NCBI GenBank assembly: GCA_900544295.1
Contig: UQUO01000006.1
Span: forward strand, 1-64,000
Reading direction: 5' to 3'
Length of the DNA: 64,000 nucleotides
Source: an uncultured Eubacteriales bacterium
GTDB taxonomy: Bacteria; Bacillota; Clostridia; Oscillospirales; Oscillospiraceae
Of the stretch, positions 41,760-50,084 are shown one piece after another. The translations under genes and the position numbers were made by a program. Within the stretch, counting starts at the first letter, position 1, and the number at the start of each line of letters is the position of its first letter. The notes beneath the pieces were generated by a model. It ran no database searches. It saw nothing but the letters and a program-made list of their open reading frames with translations, and was not told the origin of the DNA.

Positions 41760-41787
41760 TTGAAGCCGCGGGACTTGTGTGTTAAAC
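41760..41787 (+). promoter_or_regulatory. Candidate promoter of the FAD-reductase/ferredoxin pair
   Basis: TTGAAG (41760-41765), 16-nt spacer ending TGTG, TTAAAC (41782-41787). An overlapping inverted repeat GTTAA-actg-TTAAC could be an operator. Confidence 0.45.
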
Positions 41788-41836
41788 TGTTAACAAGTCT
41801 GGTATGGCCACCATATTTTACTAAAGGAGGATGAGC

Positions 41837-43387
41837 ATGCGCAAATACGATGTTATAGTCGTGGGAGCCGGCAACGGGGGGCTCTCCGCCGCGGCCTATC
41901 TGGCGGGCGCGGGCAAGAGGGTCCTGGTGCTGGAGAAGCACAACCTGCCCGGCGGCTGCGCCACGAGCTTCAAGCGCGGGGCCTACGAGTTTGAGAGCGC
42001 GCTGCACGAGTTGTGTCAGATGGGCGACGGCCGGGAGGGCCGGCCGAAGGGCGCCGTGCGCGAGCTGCTCAGCGACAGATACGGCCTGGACGTGGACTGG
42101 CGCTACGTGGACGAGGCCTTCTGCGCCGTCGCCACGGACGAGGGCGGCTTCGACGTCGTCATGCCGGCGGACGTGCAGGGCTTTGTGGACGAGATGGAGC
42201 GCCAGGTCCCCGGCTCCCGGGAGGCGATGACGAACATCATGGAGATGGCCCGCATGATCGGCGACGGCGTCGACTGGCTGGCCAAGCACAACAACGAGCC
42301 CGAGGGCCTGGCCAAGCTCGAGCTGCTGCTCCGCTTCGGGGACCTCATGAAGCTGGTGCCCGCCAGCTGCAACGACGTCTGCGACATGATCGGCCTGCCC
42401 GAGAAGGCCAAGCACATCTTTGAGAGCTACTGGACCTACATCTCCGCCAACTCCAGGGACGCCTCCTTCGCCGTCTACGCCTACATGACCTACATGTACC
42501 TGACCCAGAAGCCCTGGGTGGCCGCGGGCCGCAGCCATGAGATCTCCATGGCTTTCGACAAGCGCATCCGGGAGCTGGGCGGCGACATCTGGTACAACGC
42601 CGAGGTGACGAAGATAGACGTCAAGCGCGGCAGCGTCCGCGGCGTCAAGCTCGCCTCGGGCGAGTACATCCCCTGCAAGTGGGTCATCTCCAACCTCATG
42701 CCCAGCGTCGTCTTCGACCGGATGATGGACAGCGCCGAGGTGCCGGAGCGCAGCCGCAGGCTCATGAACGCCCAGAAGCTGGCCCAGGCCCCGCTGACGG
42801 TCTACATGGGCCTGGACGCCTCCGCCGAGGAGCTGGGCCTCCGCGGCTACGACACCTTCATGCGCCACAGCCCGGACAACAGCGTCCAGTACGCCTCCGA
42901 CGACAGCATAGAGACGCACAAGGACTTCTCCGTTACCATCCTGGACAACGCCGTCCCCGGCGCCTCGGGCGAGGGCCGCTGCATGATAGAGTTCGCCAAG
43001 TTCTACACCGGGGACCCCTTCGCGCAGGTGAAGGAGGAGGACTATTTCAAGGTCAAGGACCGCATCGCCCGCGAGTGCGTCGAGCGCTACGAGGCCGTGA
43101 CCGGCTGCAGCATCCACGACCACATCGAGGAGATCGTCATCGCCACGCCCGTGACCTGGGCGCGCTACCTCGGCACGCCCCGGGGCGACGTCTACGGCTA
43201 CGAGCCAGCCGGCTGGGACGGCATGTTCCCCCGCGTCCAGTGCGGCCACAAGCTGGACTACACCGTGAAGGGCCTGCGCTTCGCCGGCGGCCACGGCACG
43301 CAGATGGACGGCTTCTCCCAGGCCTATCTCTCCGGCGCGGAGCAGGCCAGATACATGCTGCTGGACATGCAGAAGGAGGGCAAGTGA
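41837..43387 (+). CDS. FAD-dependent phytoene desaturase/retinol saturase-like oxidoreductase
   Basis: 516-aa flavoprotein with the N-terminal dinucleotide motif VVGAGNGGLSAAAYLA (about 9-24), EKHNLPGGCATSF and a C-terminal FAD end GLRFAGGHGTQMDGFSQAYLSG, the layout of COG1233 (phytoene desaturase, carotenoid isomerase, retinol saturase). No carotenoid genes are near. The next gene, one base on, encodes a ferredoxin-type reductase, so this enzyme probably receives NAD(P)H electrons from it to reduce a C=C bond. ATG 41837 is six bases past AGGAGG; the ATG at 41831 is too close. Confidence 0.82.
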   Translation: MRKYDVIVVGAGNGGLSAAAYLAGAGKRVLVLEKHNLPGGCATSFKRGAYEFESALHELCQMGDGREGRPKGAVRELLSDRYGLDVDWRYVDEAFCAVATDEGGFDVVMPADVQGFVDEMERQVPGSREAMTNIMEMARMIGDGVDWLAKHNNEPEGLAKLELLLRFGDLMKLVPASCNDVCDMIGLPEKAKHIFESYWTYISANSRDASFAVYAYMTYMYLTQKPWVAAGRSHEISMAFDKRIRELGGDIWYNAEVTKIDVKRGSVRGVKLASGEYIPCKWVISNLMPSVVFDRMMDSAEVPERSRRLMNAQKLAQAPLTVYMGLDASAEELGLRGYDTFMRHSPDNSVQYASDDSIETHKDFSVTILDNAVPGASGEGRCMIEFAKFYTGDPFAQVKEEDYFKVKDRIARECVERYEAVTGCSIHDHIEEIVIATPVTWARYLGTPRGDVYGYEPAGWDGMFPRVQCGHKLDYTVKGLRFAGGHGTQMDGFSQAYLSGAEQARYMLLDMQKEGK

Positions 43388-43388
43388 C

Positions 43389-44612
43389 ATGGCTAAATAC
43401 AACTACGACAAAAAGCTGCTCAAGGGCCTGGGCGCCGGCGCCTTCATCCGCCAGGTGGAGACCCGCAACAGGGCCATCGCCGCCGCGCCCGACACCATCC
43501 CCAGCTCCGTCTTCAACGCCAACGTCCTGGCGAAGCGCCTGCACCCCGCCGTGCAGCACTGCGTCATAGCCTCCGTCTCCGACCACGGCGACGCCAAGAG
43601 CTTCGTCCTCGTGCCGGACGCGGAAAGGGGCACGGCGGAGCTCGCCTTCTTCCGCGCCAGCCAGTACGTCTCCGTCACGCTGGACATCGACGGCGCGCTG
43701 GTGCACAAGCCCTACACCATCCGCTCCGGCCCCGCTGACGCCCTGGGCGCGGAGGGCACGAGCTACACCCTCACCATAAAGCGCACGAACCCCGCCTACG
43801 CCTCGGCCTACATCCTGGACAACTGGAAGGCGGGCGACAGGGTGGAGATCTCCGGCCCCCTGGGCGACTTCTACTACCAGGGCCTGCGGGACGCCGGGCA
43901 CGTCGTCGCCGTCGCCGGCGGCAGCGGCATCACCCCCTTCTACTCCATGGCCGACGCCATTGTGAACGGGCAGGAGGACTTCTCCATGACCATCCTCTAC
44001 GGCTCCCGCACGGCGGAGGGCATACTCCTCAAGGAGGAGATAGAGGCCCTGGCCGCGAGGAGCGGCGGGCGCGTCAAGGTCGTCCACGTCCTCTCCGAGG
44101 AGGAGCGCGAGGGCTATGAGCACGGCTTCGTCACGGCGGAGCTCATAAAGAAATACGCCGGCGAGGGCGATTACAGCGTCCTCATGTGCGGGCCGAAGGC
44201 CATGTACACCTTCTGCGAGGGCGAGTGCGTGAAGCTCGGCCTGCCCAAGCGCCGCTACCGGGCGGAGATGTCCGGCGACTACATGGGCGTCGTCGATAAC
44301 GCCGACTACCCGAAGGGGCAGATAGGCCGCGAGTACGAGCTCACCGTGCTCATCCACGGCCGGGAGACGAAGCTCCGCTGCCAGGCGGGGGAGAGCCTGC
44401 TCTGGGCCATGGAGCGCGCGGGCATAAACGCCCCCAGCCACTGCCGCAGCGGCGAGTGCGGCTGGTGCCACTCCCGGCTGGTGAGCGGCGAGGTCTACAT
44501 CCCCGCGGACGCCGACGGGCGGCGCATCGCCGACAAGAAGTTCGGCTGGATACACCCCTGCGCCAGCTATCCCCTTAGCGACGTCACCCTGGAAGTCTTC
44601 CCCACCGCCTGA
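43389..44612 (+). CDS. NAD(P)H:ferredoxin reductase fused to a plant-type 2Fe-2S ferredoxin
   Basis: 407-aa electron-transfer protein. After an unusual N-terminal segment (about 1-45), the flavin domain has KPYTIRSGP (FMN/FAD binding), the NAD(P) domain has AVAGGSGITPFYSM and LMCGPKAMY, and a C-terminal ferredoxin has Cys ligands C352, C357, C360 and C391 (CX4CX2CX30C). It should take electrons from NAD(P)H to the Fe-S cluster and on to the adjacent FAD enzyme. The two genes are almost contiguous, arguing for a dedicated two-component reductase. Confidence 0.87.
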   Translation: MAKYNYDKKLLKGLGAGAFIRQVETRNRAIAAAPDTIPSSVFNANVLAKRLHPAVQHCVIASVSDHGDAKSFVLVPDAERGTAELAFFRASQYVSVTLDIDGALVHKPYTIRSGPADALGAEGTSYTLTIKRTNPAYASAYILDNWKAGDRVEISGPLGDFYYQGLRDAGHVVAVAGGSGITPFYSMADAIVNGQEDFSMTILYGSRTAEGILLKEEIEALAARSGGRVKVVHVLSEEEREGYEHGFVTAELIKKYAGEGDYSVLMCGPKAMYTFCEGECVKLGLPKRRYRAEMSGDYMGVVDNADYPKGQIGREYELTVLIHGRETKLRCQAGESLLWAMERAGINAPSHCRSGECGWCHSRLVSGEVYIPADADGRRIADKKFGWIHPCASYPLSDVTLEVFPTA

Positions 44613-44622
44613 GAACAAAAAG

Positions 44623-44655
44623 CGGCCCCCGGCGAAAAGCCGGGGGCCGTTCGGC
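44623..44655. terminator. Terminator between convergent genes
   Basis: CGGCCCCCGGC / GCCGGGGGCCG around GAAAA. The run of A before it becomes a T-tail on the minus strand, serving the truncated ABC gene; it can also act on the plus strand. Confidence 0.8.
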
Positions 44656-44659
44656 ATAT

Positions 44660-45604
44660 TCAGGGGCGGCTCCCGCCCTGCGCGGCGGAGAGGGTCAGCA
44701 TCGAGTAGAGGAAGCCGCGGGCGGCCAGAAGCTCGTCAAAGCTGCCCAGCTCCCGCAGGCGGCCGCCTATGAGCACCGCCACGGCGTCAAAGCGGCGCAG
44801 GACGGCCTCGTTCAAATCGTGCGTCACGACGATCTTCGCCGTGTCCGGGATGTCCAGCACCGCGCCCATGACCTCCGCGGCCGTGGGCCGGTCCAGCGCC
44901 GCCGTGGCCTCGTCCACCAGGAGCACCGGCGTCCGCTTCAGCAGGCTGCGCGCTATCGACACGCGCTGCCGCTCCCCGCCCGAGAGGTTCGCGCCGTTCT
45001 CCCCGCAGACGAAGTCCAGGCCGCGCGCGGCTGTGAGCTCCCCGAGCCCCGCGCCTGCTATCGCAGCCTCCACGCGCTCCGGCTCGAACTTGCCGAACAT
45101 CGTCACGTTCTGCTCTATGCTGCTGTTGAAGATAAAGACCTCCTGCTGGATGACGGACAGCAGCTCGTAGAGGCAGGCGGGGGCTATCTCACGCAGCTCG
45201 GCCCCGTCCAGGCGGATGCTGCCCTCATAGCCGGGGTGGTGGCCCATGAGCAGCTGCAGCAGCGTGGATTTGCCGCTGCCCGAGGGGCCGACTATGGCGA
45301 GGCTGCCGCCTGCGGGGATGCGGAGGCTCACATCCCGCAGCACGCTCTCGCCCTCCGCATAGGCGAAGCTGAGGTTTTTGATCTCTATGCCCTCGCGCAG
45401 CTCGGCGGGGACCTCGCGGCCGCCGCTCTCGCCCGGCTCCGCCATGAGCGCGGCGAGCTTCTCCACAAGCTCCATGGAGGCGCGGCGGTTGGCGAGGATG
45501 GGCGGCACGGAGGAGATGGGCGAGACGAGGAAGTTCATGAGCTGCAGAAAGGCCACGGCCACGCCCGCGCTGATGGCAAAGCCCCCGCCCGCCGGCAGGG
45601 GGAT
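44660..45604 (-). pseudogene. 5'-truncated ABC exporter: ATP-binding domain without its membrane domain
   Basis: The readable part holds a complete exporter-type ATPase (Walker A GPSGSGKST, Q-loop QQEVFIF, signature LSGGERQRV, Walker B LLVDEATAALD). It is preceded by only the last membrane helix (AGGGFAISAGVAVAFLQLMNFLVSPI), as at the end of a normal ABC exporter membrane domain. The first five helices are absent; upstream DNA belongs to another gene. Hence a truncated remnant rather than a free ATPase. An in-frame GTG at 45562 could still yield a soluble protein. Confidence 0.75.
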
Positions 45605-45638
45605 GCGCCTTCGGCCTGTATGCTGTTTTGCGCGCCGC

Positions 45639-45866
45639 CTAGTCCTTCGGACGCCTGAGCTTCGCGGCGCTGCGGAATACGGAATAGCCTATGCCCAGCT
45701 GCGCCGCGGCTATTGCGGCGCAGACCAAGTAAAACACCGCATCGGACACGCCGGAATCGCCCGCGCCGTGCAGGACGGCCAGCTTGTACAGGATATAGAG
45801 CAGATACAGCAGGGCGAATATACGTATGGCGATGCTGCTCCAGAGCCGGCGCTTTGTCTCATCCAT
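45639..45866 (-). CDS. Small two-helix membrane protein
   Basis: 75-aa protein with a charged start (MDETKRRLW), two hydrophobic helices (about 9-28 and 41-61) and a basic tail (RRPKD). ATG 45866 overlaps the ribokinase stop by 8 nt, so it is translationally coupled to rbsK. Family unknown. Confidence 0.6.
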   Translation of the reverse strand: MDETKRRLWSSIAIRIFALLYLLYILYKLAVLHGAGDSGVSDAVFYLVCAAIAAAQLGIGYSVFRSAAKLRRPKD

Positions 45867-46746
45867 TGCCGTCGAGCTCCGCGGCGGAGGGGATGGACGG
45901 GGCGGCGCCGGGCCGCGAGACCGCTATCGAGGCCGCCCTCGCCGCGCGCAGCAGCGATTCCTCTATGCTCCGGCCGGTCATCCAGCCCTCAAGGAAGAAG
46001 CCCGTGAAGGTATCGCCCGCCGCCGTCGTGTCCACGGCCCGCGTCGGCACGGCGCTCTGGAAGCGCCGCATATGCGGGTCCGAATACCAGGCGCCGTCCG
46101 CGCCCAGCGTCAGTATGACCGCGGCTTTCGGGTACCGGGCGGCGAACCAGTCCAGTATCGCCTCCGGCGCCGTGGCCGGCAGCCCGCTTATCTGCGAGCC
46201 CTCTATCTCGTTGACCAGGAACAGGTCCACCTTGTCGAGGTCGCACTCGAGCACCGCGGAGTCGAAGGGCGAGGGATTGAGCACCACGCGCATCCCGCGC
46301 GCGTGGGCGGCGTCGATGATCTCGCCGAGGCGGTTCACCTCGTTTTGCAGCAGCACCATGTCGCCCTCGCCGAAGCCCGAGAGCGCCTCGGCTATGTACT
46401 CCGGCGTGACGCGGCGGTTGGTGCCGCCGTAGACGATTATGCAGTTCTGGCCCCTGGCGTCCACCTGGATGACGGTGTGCCCCGGGGGGCTGTCCTCGCG
46501 CCTTATGAGCGAGGTGTCCACGCCGTTTTCCCTCAGCGTGTCGATGAGCAGCTCGCCGCCCGTGCCGCAGATTCCCGCGTGCCAGACCGGCAGCCCCGCC
46601 TTCGCCATGGCTACGGACTGGTTGAGCCCCTTGCCGCCCGCGAAGGTCTCGCGGTCCGTGGAGAATATCGTCTCGCCCGGGCCGACGATGTGCTCCAGGG
46701 AATAGACGTAGTCGATGTTCATTGAGCCAAAGCACAGCGCTTTCAT
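45859..46746 (-). CDS. rbsK: Ribokinase-like PfkB sugar kinase
   Basis: 295-aa kinase that phosphorylates ribose or a similar sugar. PfkB motif 1 is FAGGKGLNQSVAMAKAG and motif 2 is VDTTAAGDTFTGFF, with the catalytic Asp in AAGD. The anion hole and ATP region (LTLGADGAWY) are intact. The gene follows rbsD by 20 nt, the usual rbs order. A GGAGAAGG RBS precedes ATG 46746. Confidence 0.88.
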   Translation of the reverse strand: MKALCFGSMNIDYVYSLEHIVGPGETIFSTDRETFAGGKGLNQSVAMAKAGLPVWHAGICGTGGELLIDTLRENGVDTSLIRREDSPPGHTVIQVDARGQNCIIVYGGTNRRVTPEYIAEALSGFGEGDMVLLQNEVNRLGEIIDAAHARGMRVVLNPSPFDSAVLECDLDKVDLFLVNEIEGSQISGLPATAPEAILDWFAARYPKAAVILTLGADGAWYSDPHMRRFQSAVPTRAVDTTAAGDTFTGFFLEGWMTGRSIEESLLRAARAASIAVSRPGAAPSIPSAAELDGNG

Positions 46747-46766
46747 GCCCGCTCCCTTCTCCGGCC

Positions 46767-47162
46767 TCAGAAAATGCAGCCGGCGGTCAGAATAACGTTG
46801 GGATACGGCGTGAACTCGCCCGTGCGGATGACGAATTTCAGCTCCGCGGAGCGCCTTTTGAGCTCCGTGTGCGGTATCTTCTCGCAGGGCAGTCCGGCCA
46901 GCTTCTCCTGCATATAGCTCAGCAGCTCCGGGTTGTGCTCGTCGATCTCCTCCGCGAGCGTATAGCTCTCGACGCAGGTCTCCGCGAGCACGGCGTCCAT
47001 GACCTGCCTGAAGCTCGGCACGCCGCCCACAAGGGCGAGATCGACTATCTCGACCCCCTTGGGGATGGGCATGCCGGCGTCGGCTATCATGAACTCATCC
47101 TTGTGTCCCAGCGCGGTTATGAGGCCCATGAGCTGGGCATTGAGTATCCCTGTCTTCTTCAT
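46767..47162 (-). CDS. rbsD: D-ribose pyranase
   Basis: 131-aa protein matching RbsD in length and sequence: KTGILNAQLMGLITALGHKDEFMIADAGMPIP at the start, with the catalytic His in GHKD, and PYPNVILTAGCIF at the end. It converts beta-pyranose ribose to the furanose form that ribokinase uses. Lies 1 nt after the truncated permease gene. Confidence 0.93.
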   Translation of the reverse strand: MKKTGILNAQLMGLITALGHKDEFMIADAGMPIPKGVEIVDLALVGGVPSFRQVMDAVLAETCVESYTLAEEIDEHNPELLSYMQEKLAGLPCEKIPHTELKRRSAELKFVIRTGEFTPYPNVILTAGCIF

Positions 47163-47163
47163 A

Positions 47164-48021
47164 TCACTTCGCCTCGTTCTTCACGCGCAGGGCCATCTTG
47201 GCCTGCAGGTTGCGCTGATACTGGTCGATGACGACGGCGAGGATGATGACGGCGCCCTTGATGACGTTCTGCCAGAACTCGGTGACGCCGCACATGGCCA
47301 TGCCGTCGTTGAGCACGCCGATGACGAAGGCGCCGACGAAGGTGCCGCCGATGGTGCCTATGCCGCCGGCCATGGAGGTGCCGCCGAGGACGGAGGCCGC
47401 GATGGCGTTCATCTCCCAGCCGTCGCCGCCGGCGGGGTGCGCCGCCATGAGCTGGGCGGTGTTGATGATGCCGACCAGCGCGGCGCAGGCGCCGGAGAGC
47501 ATGTAGACGTAGATCTTCACCCTGTCGGGCTTTATGCCGCTCATCCTCGCGGCGCGCTCGTTGCCGCCGACGGCGTAGACGTGCCAGCCGAAGGTGGTCT
47601 TGCGCAGGATAACGGCCGTGATGACCGAGAGGATGATGAGCAGTATCGCGCCCACGGGTATGCCCATGATGGAGGAGCCCATGAACTTGAAGCCGGTGTT
47701 GCCGAGGCCCTCATAGCCGGCCAGCGAGGAGAAGGTCCGGCCAGTGGAGATGATGTTCGCAAAGCCGCGGCAGATGTACATGGTGCCCAGCGTGGCTATG
47801 AAGGGCGCGACGCGCAGCTTGGTTATCACCGCGCCGTTCACCCAGCCTATCGCGCAGCCGAGCAGGATGACGATGAGGATGACCATCGGCACGCTGAAAT
47901 ACAGCGTGTAGCCGCCGACGGTCAGGCCCTTCTGGATGAGGTAGCCGCCTATCATGCCGCCCAGGCCGACCACGCTGCCCACGGAAAGGTCGATGCCGCC
48001 CGTGATGATGACATAGGCATT
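47164..48021 (-). pseudogene. rbsC: 5'-truncated ribose ABC permease
   Basis: The sequence from YVIITGGIDLSVGS onward is a normal RbsC, including VAPFIATLGTMYICRGFA, GGNERAARMSGI and ASVLGGTSMAGGIG, to the stop. The first 60 or so residues (first helices) are missing because the reading frame is cut at about 48020, where the opposite strand becomes the 3' end of an MFS gene. An internal GTG at 47982 would give 272 aa, too short for the family. Downstream rbsD and rbsK are intact. The ATPase and binding-protein genes are not present here. Confidence 0.8.
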
Positions 48022-48096
48022 ATCTTTGTGATACTCTTCGTTATCACTGCACTGCTTCCCGAGACCGGCATTAAAGCGGCCGGAAAGAAATCCTGA
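48018..48096 (+). pseudogene. 3' scrap of an MFS transporter gene
   Basis: About 25 codons ending in FVITALLPETGIKAAGKKS then stop, a typical last helix and tail of an MFS transporter, with no upstream part: it runs directly into the truncated rbsC on the other strand. The OYE gene begins 17 nt later, so it probably marks the end of a lost MFS-OYE-SDR operon. Confidence 0.7.
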
Positions 48097-48113
48097 GAAT
48101 GAGAGGTAACGAA

Positions 48114-50066
48114 ATGTTTAATCCAGACCAGTACAAGAACGTTTTTCAGCCGATTAAAATCAGAAACTTGGTGCTAAAAAACCGGCTGCAGTTTTCTCCC
48201 CATGTCAATCCCATGACAACGCATGACGGCTGCGTGACCGACAACTACGTTGACTACCTGGACATGCAGGCCGCCACAGGCGTCGGGCTCGTGACTATTG
48301 GCGCGACTTCGGTTGATCATGACACGGGCGAGGACTTTGCCGGTGAGCTGGATATCACGGATGACCACAAGATGATAGATTTGGCCCGCCTGCCTGAAGT
48401 TGTACATGCGCACGGCGCCAAGCTCTCCATAGAGCTGGTACACGCCGGCAGGGGCGCCAACCCAACGCTTTTGCGCCAGCCGGACGCCATCGCCCCGTCT
48501 GTGTTCCCAACGACCTGGGGTTCCAGACATATAAGGGAAATGACCCAGCGGGACATGGACGTTGTCATTGAGCACTACAAGGATGTTGTAAAGCTGCTCA
48601 AGGCCGTGGGCTTTGACATGGTCATGATCCACGCCGCGCACGGCAATCTGCTTGCGCAGTTCCTTTCACCCAAGACGAATACCAGACACGACTGGTACGG
48701 GGGCAGCTTCGAAAACCGCATGAGGTTTCCGCTTGATGTGCTGCGCGCTGTCAGAGAGGCTGCGGGCGACATGCCTGTTGAGATGCGCATAAGCGGTGAG
48801 GAGATCGTCCCGGGCGGGATGAAGATAGACGAGACCATTGAATTCATAAAGCACGCCCAGAATTATATAGACCTCGTCCACGTCTCAGGCGGCTGGGTCG
48901 TCGAGCCCTTGACCATGTACACTACCATGCCTCCGTATTTCTCTCCGCACAACCTTTTCGTAAAGTATGCCGAAGCAGTCAAGAACTGCCCGGATATACA
49001 TATACCGGTCACTACGGTGGGACGTATTTCTTCCGTGGAGGAAGCGGACAAAATTATCGGGGAAGGCAAGGCCGATATCGTCGCCATGGCAAGGGCATAT
49101 CTTGCCGATCCTGAAATCGTAAAGAAAACTTACAGGGGAGAGGCGGACAAGGTGCGCCCTTGCCTGGGTTGTTGGAACTGTGCCGGCTCGTCCCACCACA
49201 TACGCTGTGCCGTCAATCCTCAAATGGGAAGAACGGGCAACTATAAGAATATACTTCCGGCGCTCAAACCCAAGAAGATCGTTATCGTTGGCGGCGGCGT
49301 TGCGGGCATGACGGCCGCTCAGATCTGTACCCAAAGAGGCCACAAGGTCGTGCTTTTCGAAGCGTCGGGATCGCTCGGAGGACACCTGCCCTACATTGAC
49401 AAGCTGCCCTTCAAGGGAGATATGCGCAGGTATGAGGAATGGATGATTCGCACGACTATGGAATGTGGTGCCGATATTCGCCTGAATACCCTTGCTACGG
49501 CGAAAGAGGTGCTTGCAGAGGAGCCTGATGCTCTGTTCATAGCCACAGGTTCCGAGCTCATAACGCCGCCCATTCCGGGCATAGATGGTCCGAACGTGGC
49601 AAATGTAATAGACACAGACACAGGCAAGGCAAAGACCGGCCAGAAGGTAGTGGTCTGCGGCGGCGGTTCCAGCGGCTGCGAGTGTGCGCTCGCCCTGGCT
49701 ATGGAGGGCAAAGATGTCACTATCGTGGACATGCTTCCTGTGGAACAATTTGGAAAAGGTATGGCGGAGATCTCGCTCTGGATGATGCAGTCGAAGTTTA
49801 TACCTGAATACGACATCAAGCTTGTTGGAGACTGCAAGGTCGTGGCCATAAGCGAAAAAGGCGTTGAGGTAGAGGATCGAAACTGGAATCACCGTTTCCT
49901 CGAGGCAGATACCGTGGTAGCAGCCTTCGGCCTCAAGTCGAACACCGCTTACATTGAAGAGCTCAAGCGCACCATCCCGGAGGTTTACGTTATAGGTGAC
50001 GCTGACCACGTTGAGGACATGGCGAGCGCAAACCACATGGCATACAACTATGCCGTAAGAGTATAA
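48114..50066 (+). CDS. OYE-type NADH:flavin oxidoreductase with Fe-S and FAD/NAD domains (third copy)
   Basis: 650-aa third paralogue. The FMN-barrel active-site motif is HAAHGNL (H173, H176, N178), Tyr replaced by Asn relative to the module 1 enzyme. Fe-S ligands are in CLGCWNC plus a distal Cys (CAVNPQMG), with a shorter gap than usual, followed by VIVGGGVAGMTAA. Codon use is visibly less GC-rich than in copies 1 and 2. The RBS (GAGAGG) is moderate. Upstream is the MFS scrap and a truncated rbsC; its native promoter may be lost. An SDR follows 18 nt on. Confidence 0.87.
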   Translation: MFNPDQYKNVFQPIKIRNLVLKNRLQFSPHVNPMTTHDGCVTDNYVDYLDMQAATGVGLVTIGATSVDHDTGEDFAGELDITDDHKMIDLARLPEVVHAHGAKLSIELVHAGRGANPTLLRQPDAIAPSVFPTTWGSRHIREMTQRDMDVVIEHYKDVVKLLKAVGFDMVMIHAAHGNLLAQFLSPKTNTRHDWYGGSFENRMRFPLDVLRAVREAAGDMPVEMRISGEEIVPGGMKIDETIEFIKHAQNYIDLVHVSGGWVVEPLTMYTTMPPYFSPHNLFVKYAEAVKNCPDIHIPVTTVGRISSVEEADKIIGEGKADIVAMARAYLADPEIVKKTYRGEADKVRPCLGCWNCAGSSHHIRCAVNPQMGRTGNYKNILPALKPKKIVIVGGGVAGMTAAQICTQRGHKVVLFEASGSLGGHLPYIDKLPFKGDMRRYEEWMIRTTMECGADIRLNTLATAKEVLAEEPDALFIATGSELITPPIPGIDGPNVANVIDTDTGKAKTGQKVVVCGGGSSGCECALALAMEGKDVTIVDMLPVEQFGKGMAEISLWMMQSKFIPEYDIKLVGDCKVVAISEKGVEVEDRNWNHRFLEADTVVAAFGLKSNTAYIEELKRTIPEVYVIGDADHVEDMASANHMAYNYAVRV

Positions 50067-50084
50067 GAAATGGAGGAACAATAA

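Noticed and set aside
41837..44612. Carotenoid biosynthesis locus
   Set aside because: The FAD protein is phytoene-desaturase-like, but no phytoene synthase or prenyltransferase is nearby and the partner is a ferredoxin reductase, so a reductase role fits better.
44660..45562. Complete ABC ATP-binding protein starting at an in-frame GTG (45562)
   Set aside because: The translation begins in the middle of a membrane-helix sequence typical of the end of an exporter membrane domain, so a truncated gene is the better reading.
47164..47982. Full-length ribose permease of 272 aa
   Set aside because: The frame clearly continues upstream into YVIITGGIDLS and then is cut; a normal RbsC is about 320 aa.
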